64,000 nt of DNA from Rhinopomastus cyanomelas (Eukaryota; Chordata; Aves; Bucerotiformes; Rhinopomastidae). Position 1 is the stretch's first letter; each line of letters starts with the position of its first letter. Below the pieces are notes generated by a model. It worked only from the letters and a program-made list of their open reading frames with translations, was not told where the DNA came from and ran no database searches. The DNA is taken from contig VXBP01005615.1 in the NCBI GenBank assembly GCA_013400115.1, forward strand, positions 310,001-374,000. The letters are read 5' to 3'. This document shows positions 52,101-62,800 of this stretch, in pieces. A program made the translations under genes and the position numbers.

Positions 52101-53831
52101 ACTAACGTCAGAGAAGGGGGAGTTTGTTTGGCTTGGCCAGTTGGGTTTTGGAGGTTTATCTTAATTAAACTTATCACAATGTTCTTTTCCGGTCAGTGAT
52201 CTGAAATTTAGCAGTTTCTTAATGGGAAGGCCACTGTGGAAATTAGCTGAGAAAACAAAAGAGCTAAAACCACAAACACATCATTAAAAGCTAAACCTGA
52301 CACACGTTTTTGATCCCACGAAGACTCCTAGTGCAATTCATTTTATAAAATTAATTTTCACGTTCTTTCTGTTTACCAAACAGCACAGGAAATAAAGCAG
52401 AGTTCGCAGGCAAGTGGAGCCGGGGAAAGAGGAGAACCTCAGCTTACACTCTCAGTTGGGTGTGAAAAGGAGCAGACTACTGGGTAACTACATTTAGTCA
52501 GTGGTGGGGAAGAGATGAAGGAGACGGAGTGTTTAAGACCTGTTCTGAAGAAGTAAGTGACAACTAGCCCAAGAGGTTTACTGGCCTCCTGACAGAAAAG
52601 GGATTGTAGAGGGAAGATTTCAGACCACTGACAGGTAAGGGGAACATACAGGACAAAAGTCCCGCAGAATCTTCATCTTCCCATTTCAGATGATAGAAAA
52701 AAAGACTAAGTTTTAATCTCAGTTTAATGTCACCAACTTCATTTTGGTGTATCAGTCCCATCAAGTTCTGTGCCAAATCAGTGAAGCCCACGGGACAGCA
52801 ACAGCAACTGAAATAGCATGGCACATGCAGAATGTGGTCTGTTTTCACTTGTCAGATTTTCTCTTCAGTATCTACAGGGTGAGCTGAAGACACCTGAGAT
52901 ATACTCCACTCACCTTCTTACAAAGAACACAACAAAGTCATGCAATGCAGGCGTTTCCCACAGACTACACTGCTCAGCAAACCGTGCAGGCCAGCAATAT
53001 GAAGCAGTTCTTCACTTCCCCTTTTTTCCCCAAGGCCCTCTCTCATTCATGAAGTGTTTATTTATGGTCAGGTTGTTCTTACTAACCTTCAACAAATTTT
53101 CTGATATTCTGGGCAAGACTCCGGACGCTGCTAGGGAGGTTCCAAGGGTCTTGCTTGATGTGAAGTCGTAGCCTCTTTGGACAGTTAAGCTTCGGTTCCA
53201 TTTCCTGCTGAAACTCTAAGGAAGGACAAAAACTATACTTTTCTATTTAAAACTCCTAAGAAGACAACAGCAAGATACTAGTGCTTCCTAAATGTTTTCA
53301 TAGCTCAAGGACTTGTTGACACATTTGACTCTAGATATAGGGTGACAGGTCTAACACCATCTAAGCTCCCTACTGGGTCTAAGGAGAGAGTGAGCAGCAC
53401 TGTGTTGTTACACCACTGAAACCAGAACATTTTGTAGTGTGAGGTACTCAACCTGAAACACAGAAACACCGGGGCGGCAAAACGCTCCAGATGTTCATTC
53501 CCCATTATCTTGGGCCCAAAACAGGAAACAAACAAAAAGGAGGTTCTGTGGCTTCCATGCAAAGTCAGTGAGGAGGAGTACTTCAGGCTTTGTGAAACCA
53601 GCATGGGGTACGGTACTTATGCTCTGCTGACTTCAGTACGAGTTTTGTGATTTATGAAAGCCAAAAGATCCACTCTCTGACCATCTGAAATTAGCTTTGT
53701 TTGCCAAAAGCCATACTGCAGGAAATCAACCCTATTATATGGATTAATACATCACTCTGTCTGTCACTGAGCTTCTTTATTTTCTAAACTCCTCCGCATT
53801 TTTCATCCCAATCTTATGGCTATTGCCAGAC

Positions 53832-53862
<31 letters not shown>

Positions 53863-56800
53863 ATGACTTCAGCAACCATGGGAGTGTCAGAAAAGCATCT
53901 GAGATGACACACAGTGTGACTTTGAAACAATCAGTAGTACTTGTATAAGCACCTATTTGGCACAGATGTTACTGTGACTACCAACTCACATTTGCAAACT
54001 ATTTATAAATCAACTTCACAAATAACTTCTACCAAAAAAATACAAAAATCTGGGATTAATAATAAAATAGTTGCACTTAAGAATTTCAACAACTAGTTAT
54101 TGCAGGATTTGCCAGGAATAAGCAAAATTAGTTCTCTAACAGCCCGTTTAAGGAGCAGGTAGCCACATCCGCAAACCCCTCCAGCTGCCTCGTGATTCTC
54201 AGACAGTATTTCGTGTTACCTTGGAGGCCTCGCCCTGGTGTGAAGCATTTTGTCTGCTCAAAGGCTCTCATCACAGCTGGTCCTTTCAGGAGACTGACAA
54301 TTGAATCGACCTGTTGGGATCAAGGTTCTGTGAGAAAGGTTGGGTTTACAGCAACAATTCAAAGCTCTTTAAGATATATGGACTACGGAAGAGGAGCTTG
54401 GGATTCTTTCTTACCTAATGGAGCTAGGAAATATCAGACTAAATCTAAGGCTGTGTTTAAATCTGAGTTTTGAACTATTTACAGAAAACTGAAGGAGAAT
54501 GAGTAAATACATACCATCCCAGTAAACAGTGGAAAGCCAAAGCAAAAAGAAAAAGAGGTATTTGCTACAGAAATCTTAGCTCCAACACTGATATCAGTAC
54601 TGAACCCAAGAAAAATAATCTCATACTTGACCAAAAAGATGCTCCAAACAGCTATGGAGCTTGTCCTGTTTATCATGGGAGATTCGAACACTTATGGGCA
54701 GCTCATCGCCTGAAAAATATTTTAAAATGAAAAACTGTTTACAAGTTTCAGCATATTTTCCAAAATCTTTGTAGCTTAGATAATCTGTTTGGCACGCAGA
54801 CCGACGCTTCGGCTTTCACGATCACTGTAACTGCTCTCCCTGCATATTTTTCCTTTCATAGTCACTTGATAATACAAAATATTGAAACCCAAAGTGGACA
54901 TGCTCCTGGACAACCTGTCCCTCCAAGCCTCAACCACACTGTGACCTGAACACAAGATTCTTCTGTGCTGGAGAACGTCCTAATGGCTACGCAGTGTGAA
55001 CTTAAGATAGCAGACCACATGCATTCACCGTGGAACTTATTTCCACAGGGACTCTACAGACAATGCTCCTACTGATTTGTTGTTTAGTACTTCAGTAGGA
55101 AAACAGCATCCAAATGCTGCATTTGATAGGGAGATTTTAGTAGCACATACCACATCATTTCCTACGAGTACAAAGAAGGACTCCCTTAGGTCACAACCCT
55201 CAGTCACTTGCTCTCTCAGACAAGGGGTGGTGCAAACTGAACTCTCCCAAAAGCTATGAAAAATTGAGCTTCAAGTTGTTTTTCCTCCTCGCTGTTACAG
55301 TGACAGATAAGAAGTATCCACTTGATAATTTATAATCCAAATTTATTCATGGTCAATCTAGACTCATTTTTCTTATGTCAGTGAACCACTTAAATAGCAC
55401 TTTTCTCTCCTGGATTTTTTTTACCTCCTTTAGATGTCCTTACAGCTGGTAGTTATAACCCTTCACATGATGTTAATTGCAACAGATGGATCACAGTGCC
55501 AAAAAGCCCTGATCTGGTGTTAACTAGGTTAGCTTCGGAACTGAGAGAAAATTAAATCACCAGAAGAGTATGTTTCACAGAGCAGCAGTATTTACCAACT
55601 CAAACAACCTACGCTTGACTAGCACAGGCACACTGGTTTATGGACCTCAGCAGGTACCTCAGACTGATGCTGTGCATATTGCAGCTTGTTTATATCTTCA
55701 CTTGAAGATACAGGACCCGAGTCTCCTCTTTTATTAAAAGACTTCTCTGTGTCTTTTGTTGCTTTGTCTGTGCTCAGCAATGTAAGCATCATTTCTGGAA
55801 AGTAGCTACCTAGAACCTCATTATTCACAAGGTACCTCAGATAACTTGCAAAGTTATTAACACTGCCCTATCCCAACTGAAAATATCTCTCCTGGTATAA
55901 ACAGCAAAAAAATTTGCCCTCTCTATAGCCAAATCTCAGCAGTAGATCACGTGCAACTGATGTGCCCAGTTCTTTCCTCTCCTAAATCACATCAAAATGA
56001 TAAACTGCCAGCTTACAGCAAATATTTTTTTAGTACTCCCTAAGTGCGTGACCTTGTACTCTATGCAGTTAAATTTAATCTCATTCTTATTAGCAGCTGC
56101 ATTTATTTAAACTCGTCACAGCATAAACAAGAACGTGCTTCTATGTCACCTTACATTCCTTCCTACACACACAGTTCTGCTGTATGGGTGCTGACACAGG
56201 CTGGAAGAGCATCCCACACTCTCCCAAAACACTCTTTACCCTGTGCAACGTAATGCACTGTCAAGGTCAAGGCATGGAAGTGGTAAATCACAGTGACTCT
56301 AAGAGCTCTAACTAATTCATTCTCCATCTTTCTTGTAAGCTCCCTTTCAATATAGAAAGGCTGCAATGTCCTCTCACTGGAGTCTTCTTTGGGCTGAACA
56401 ACCCATTTTTGAAACAAACCCAACAAAACCACCGGGGAAATAAGAAGAATAAAACCAAGTAAAAGGAACAGATAACAAACTGGTAGCCAACTGTTCTGAA
56501 CATACCTGAATCCATTTCATCACTGTGAAAGTAAGAACTGCATTGACTGCTACAGATGCTGGTGAATGAGGCAATGGAGTTCCTGTTGCTGTTGCAATCG
56601 CTTGAGAAAAAACAAAAATCAGAAAGAGAAATAAACTCATGTCCTTTAACACAGGCTCTGCATCAAAGTTACACTAGTTCTTTTTCTTTTCCCCTTCTAA
56701 ATTTAATGAAGAGACAGTCTGTACAATTCAACAAAGAGATCCTTATGCTCAGGCTGTCATTTAATTTACAATCCTGGTAGGAATCAGAGGGCCAGACTCC

Positions 56801-59800
56801 CAAAATAGATTATTCAGTTGTACCCCTTCACCTTGCATGTGAGCGAGTACTTGCGGAATGATAATACACACTTGCAATGCAGAACAACCAACTCGCCTTA
56901 CGCAAATGCTTCAGCAAAATCTCCACACCAAAACTCTGCACTCCTAGCCCAGACCTAACACAAATGATGAAATACTTTGGTTTATGACTTGCAAAGGAGA
57001 GTCCATAATGGGTTTTGAAGAGACCTGATCTCTTTGAGTAGCCCCAAAACTTAAACTACAGATTACTTTTGCCTGCCAGACAAAATACACCTGATCCCAT
57101 CTTGTGGTGCTGTTCATTTGGTTAGAGATGTAAAAGGCATTTACTTCCTTGATTTCACATTGTTCACATTGGTCCAGTAAGGAGACAGGAGGATTTAAAT
57201 GTAATTTTTTCTCCTCTTTGGAGAGAAAAGTAAATTGTTCTTCACAGACAATAGATAAGAACATATCCACTTCTGCAGCACAGGCAGAGTAAAACATCGA
57301 CTTTAGTACTAAAAAATTAAAGTCTTCAGAGCTAACCAGCCTCATGAAGATTGCAGTGGAGGAAATGCTGAAATAATTAACCAGCAGAGGGAATCTTAAA
57401 AACCCCTGTGAACAGAAGATGATGAAGAGGTGTATATGTACAGTCTGGTTTTTGGCTGCTGAACTGGGCGCCCCCATTCACCAAGATGTAGGCACTTTAT
57501 TTTCTACGCACAAACCCAGGCACTGCCTACTTGGGTCTTCTTTTCAAAACAGAAGTGCTCTTTCTCTAGCGTTGGCATACTGGCTTACGCCTCCTGCATA
57601 AGGTGTATGTTTTCGACCTGCAGCCAGACAGGTGAGTGAGTACGGACAATGATTAAATGAAGCAATGTGACAGAATTATGATCGCATCGGTTAAGCTGAT
57701 GGAAAGACATTGGTAACATCATGTTCCTAACAGAAGGTGAAGAGTCCAAAAGAATAATGAGAGTTTCTGGCTGACTATTAAGAGATGTTTTCTAACTAAC
57801 TCTATTCACTTATTAAAGCCTCCAAAGGGAAAATGAAGATTGTTTAAAACTAGATTGTGCGAAGCATGAGAAAATAAAACACAGGAAAATAAGATTAGAA
57901 GCATTAGCTATATCACTCTGCATTTTTATTGCATTGTATTGTGAGGTTTGGAATGAGACCCTGCAGCACACAATGGGAGCATTCTAATGGCTGAAATGAG
58001 CCTTCCAGTTCTAATAATAACCACAGTGGCACTGCAGGATCTGGAGATCTTAAGCATTGCCTAACGCAATTACTCAAGAAACAAAAAATTCCAATCTCAC
58101 TCCAACAATTGTTCTAAGTCAGACTTTATTCTGCGTATGGAACTCTAGATTTTATCATTCCTGAACAGTAAGAATGGACTATAAATGACTGGAATCAGAA
58201 TAAAGTAAATATTTAAAACAAAGACACTCATGTGCTAAGTCACACCTTCTTTCCCCACATACAAATCCTGTGCCAAGTGAGCAACTCGCCAGCTGGACCA
58301 AGCACAGGCCACTGGAGCAGCTCCTGTGCCATCAACGTGACATCATGGGCAAGCAGAAACCCCTGAATGAGTTTCAGCGGGAACAGCCTGTGTTTGTGTG
58401 TTCAGCACAGTTAGGAAAGGATGGACTTAATTATCTCTACATCTATTGTGTTCAAACATACACGTATGTTCCTGCTTCTGCTCGGACAGAGTTCTTACCA
58501 TGCTGCAGTCATCAAATATTAGCTTACGAACCAGATCGCAGCAGCAAGTGCTCTGCAGAAAACCAATGACCCTACCGAGATTCTGCTTTCTGAGCGTAAT
58601 TATGAGCCACAATAATGAACAAATAATGAACCCTTATTTTACTTGCAGCTAAAATTTTAATTTAGATTTTATATTGCGTAGTTAATCAGCTCTCGCTAAG
58701 CAACAGAAGATAATGTGTAAGACCTAGGCTTGCTATAATTACTTCTTCCTTTTCAAAACCCTTCGTGTTTTCATTCACAGTAAAGGCGATGCGTTATGAA
58801 TTCTAGAGATGAGATGGTGCCATGATATTTAGAGAAGCTGAGCAATGTATGTTGACAGACAGGGTGGGTTTTTCACTTTAAATAAATAAGCAGTGGCTTT
58901 GACATCTTGCACTCAGTGAAGACATTTAGGTTGTTGTTGGGGAACACAAAGTATTTCTGGTTATTATGAGACCTCTTTGCAGCTCTGGCAGTGATATCTT
59001 ATGAAAAATCTAATTACTAATCTGTACACACAGAAAAGTTGCTTTTACAGATCTTGATGCTAGTTATTAATGTCACTCATCACATTCTGATAGTCTTCAC
59101 AGCCAAGTGACAGTCTACAAACCCACAGGCATGACTCAGTTGACATAAAAATCTTATTAGTAAAGTTACCTGTAAGAATCTCTGTTGCTGATGGTATCAT
59201 GACCAGAATCTTCTTGTTCATCACCTGTCACACTGAAACAGACTTTCTTCCCATTCCTTTCCCCCTTCTCATTATCACTGTCTGCTGGTACTAAAGGCTC
59301 AGGAGTTTTACGTTCTGACTTTGGAGAGTATGTTATTGAAGAAAGAAGGCTGTGAGGCAACAGAAAAAAAGAGAAACCCTTGGTTTTCTAATGTGAACTA
59401 ACAACCAGATAACCTTCTTTTCAACAGCCTTCAACCACTGTTCTCTAATATGTGAAGGAAACAGGTCAGTCCAGATTTATTTGAAAAAGGGAAGAAAGTG
59501 ACACATATTACTGTTAAGAAATTTAACAATGAAACCCACTGGAATTACTAAATGCCCCAACTTTTATGAATGCAGTGATTCTGGCTCGAGAAGAATACAG
59601 CACATGCTTGAACATTTGGGGCCAAACGGTATATTAACATAACTATTTTTAAACACAAACCTCAACTTCACTTATCAGCTCCAATAAATAACTCAAGTAA
59701 GTAAAACAAAAGAAAATCTCTCTCTGCGAAAAGCATCTGTTTTCTCAGTTACCTCTGTACCAGACATGCCAGCCTGCATCTCGAGCCACTTTACTAAGGC

Positions 59801-62800
59801 ATTTTAAGAACCTTTATTAACATGTCTGTGTACTTCCTGACATTCAAAATGTCTGCGCTACTGTCACAAGTAAAACCGATGATTAATCTACAGGCTTCTG
59901 TGATGAGTATAAAGGCGACATCAAGTCAGGAAGAGAGAGTAGTCCAGACTGTTGCGTTTCAAACATGCACAAAGATTCATCTCTTTGGGTGATTAACTCC
60001 TGCAGAGATGTTCTAATCTACTTCCAAGATCAGAACAGCTATAATGGGCAATTGTCCTTTAATTCCTATTAGTCAAGCACTCCACTAGAACAACATTTCC
60101 AGACTGGTATTTGGATTCAAAAGGCAGACTTTTTCTTGCCACGACTATCTCTAACAACCTAAAGGCAGAAGACATCGAATTAAGCTTTTCCCCTCTACAC
60201 AGTAGCAGCAATTGGCAAATGTTCCACGAAGCACACAGCGGGGTTCAAACATATGTTAGCCCTTTGTTACACATAATTCTTAATTCTGGAGCGAAACAGT
60301 GGAGGTGCACAGAGTTTGTGAACAAAACCACAGCCTTAACTCTTATTACGGGCTGTCATGCAGAAGTCCTTCCTATACTCCTTTTTTGCTCACCATGCAC
60401 ATTGGCATCATTACGTGATGCAAGGTGGAGAACTCTAATTTTAAGTGGTTGAGTGCTCCATCCTCATTTCGCAGAGCTCTGCCAGCTGAAGCTACTCATG
60501 CCTAATGCTAACAAAGTTAAGTTTCTTCAGCTACAGCCACGCCAGTACTGAGCTATCCATTTTTCTACTCCTTTGACAAGGAAGGCTATTCTACCAGAAA
60601 ACAACCTCATACTAAGCTGTTTTCCAAAGATGAAGTTTCTGGACCGAGAAGCAACTTCTCATGTTCCTGTTATCATCTAGTTTTAGGAAAATAAACATGC
60701 ACATTGGGCAGATCCATTCTGGTAAATTCTTATGGATTTGGCTATTACAAGAAAACAAGCAAGAATAAGCAACAAGCATAATTAACTGCAGTTTCAGCTC
60801 CTGGAAATATCTTCCCCTGAGTAATTATTTGTCAAGACACAGACAGACTATTATATCCTCTTCTTTTATGTGACTGTTTAGTCATCGCTGCCAAGATCTC
60901 ACTAAAAGACTGATTAAGGTAGCTAGAGCTTTTCCTAAGGGACCTTTTCACTTTCTCTCAGCAGGCAGGCTCTTTTTCTAAGGAAAATCTTTTTGCTGAA
61001 CTACCACGAACGAAAACTGGAACTTTGGATAACTCAGCTCTGAAGCTGCTGGTTCCTGAGGTGAAAGGACTTTAGGAAACCCAACTCAGATAGTCTAACA
61101 CACACCAACTCAAACCTGGGTGCAACAATATCCTAAATAAGTGTGCTTAAGTAAACTTCTTTTTTTAAGGGGTTTTTCCCCTTTTTTTAATGAATCATAG
61201 AATCATGAGAGACTGGAAGGGACCTCGAAAGATCATTTAGTCCAATCCCCCTGACACAGCAGGATCACCTAGATCCAGTCACAGAGGAACATATCCAGAA
61301 GGGTTTTAAATGTCTCCAGAGAAGGAGACTCCACAATAGGATTGGTCCCAGTACAGACCCTTGGGGGACTCCACTAGATACAGGCGTCCAACTAGACTCT
61401 GTCCCATTGACCACTACTCTCTGGCTTCTATCTTGCAGCCAGTTCACAATCCACCTCACTACCAGATCATCCAGTCCACACTGCCTCAGTTTGGCTGCGA
61501 GGATGCTATGGGAGACTGTGTCAGGAATCATTTAGCAGCTCAGTTTTTGAGCTACTAAACATATCTTTCAGTATGTTATAAATTTAGACTTGTGATCGTG
61601 TGTTTATATTTTCTGTCCTGGGAAAATTATAATTATGGAGACTATAAAATTATAATTATAAAATTATAATAATGAGGGTTGCCTCCAAAAATAATCAATT
61701 CTGTAAATAATGACATCTATTTTATCATTGCTCTGGCTAATGGAAATAGAAGTTCTTCAGTTTTAAAGTTCAAGGATGGGTTCAAGGCACTTTTGCACCA
61801 TGGGCTCAAGGGACTGGAAAGGAAAAGTATGGCAATCTTCAAATCTTTGCCTCATTTCAGCTGTAACTGAAGTCAACATTCATGCTACCCTACACAAAAA
61901 AAAAAGGATTCACAAATGTATTGGTGTCCTCAGGACAAACTAAAGGCAAATCCAGATGGTAACATTTACTTACTCGTCTATTTGGCAGACACATGTTTCC
62001 ACCTCTTTCAGTGCAGCTTGTAATTTGAACAGCAATTTTTGATAGACATCTTGTGTTTCTAAATCTTCTTCTTTTAGGAGGTACCTCAGACCATGTCCCT
62101 CTTGCTGGCCAAGAGATTGTCCTGAAGGGGCAGCCATGGTAGTAATGGTATGCTGGACATATATCATGGGATTCAGTTTACCTGGGAACAGTCCAAAGAG
62201 GTTACATCATTATCTTCTCTCCAGCACAGATTTTGAAGTTAGTAGAGTACCTAACAGATATTTAAATGCCTTCCCATTAGAACTTCAGCTAATCACTTAA
62301 TTTTGCATTTTATTTTGCATATCAAAGTCAAGTTATTTAGCATAAAGTTGTTATGAAATTATGACTAGCCTTCGTTATGCTTTAAAATAAACCCAAATAT
62401 TGGAAATAGAGGTCTTTCATAACGACTTAATTACAATTTGGGACAAACTCAAATCAGCTATCTTCCAAGACGCTATATCAGAAGCAACCAAAAGTAGCCC
62501 TTTCAAGATGAACTGACGTACCTTGATCAGTGTTTTTGTTTTCCTTTTCATGTGCAGAATGTTTTCTGCTGTCTAACTGTACACCAAAGGCACTACCAAG
62601 CGAAGTCGAGGTTTTAGGGTACGACACTTCCATCACATTGATATGGCAGTTGGTTGGGCAGAAGTCACTGCTGTGAAGTGGTGAAATCTTTGACTTAGCT
62701 TGTTTGAAGGTAGGCCAAGCTCTGTTCTTTAATACTCTTGAAAACTAGATGCGAGAAAGAAAACAAAATCTGATTAACACCTTTTGATATGTCAGCACTT

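Noticed and set aside
55619..55828. Minus-strand open frame with an acceptor-like border and KLQYAQHQSE-type sequence between exons 5 and 6
   Set aside because: Exons 5 and 6 join in frame without it. Its only donor (GAG|GTACCT) leaves phase 0, which would break the frame of exon 6.
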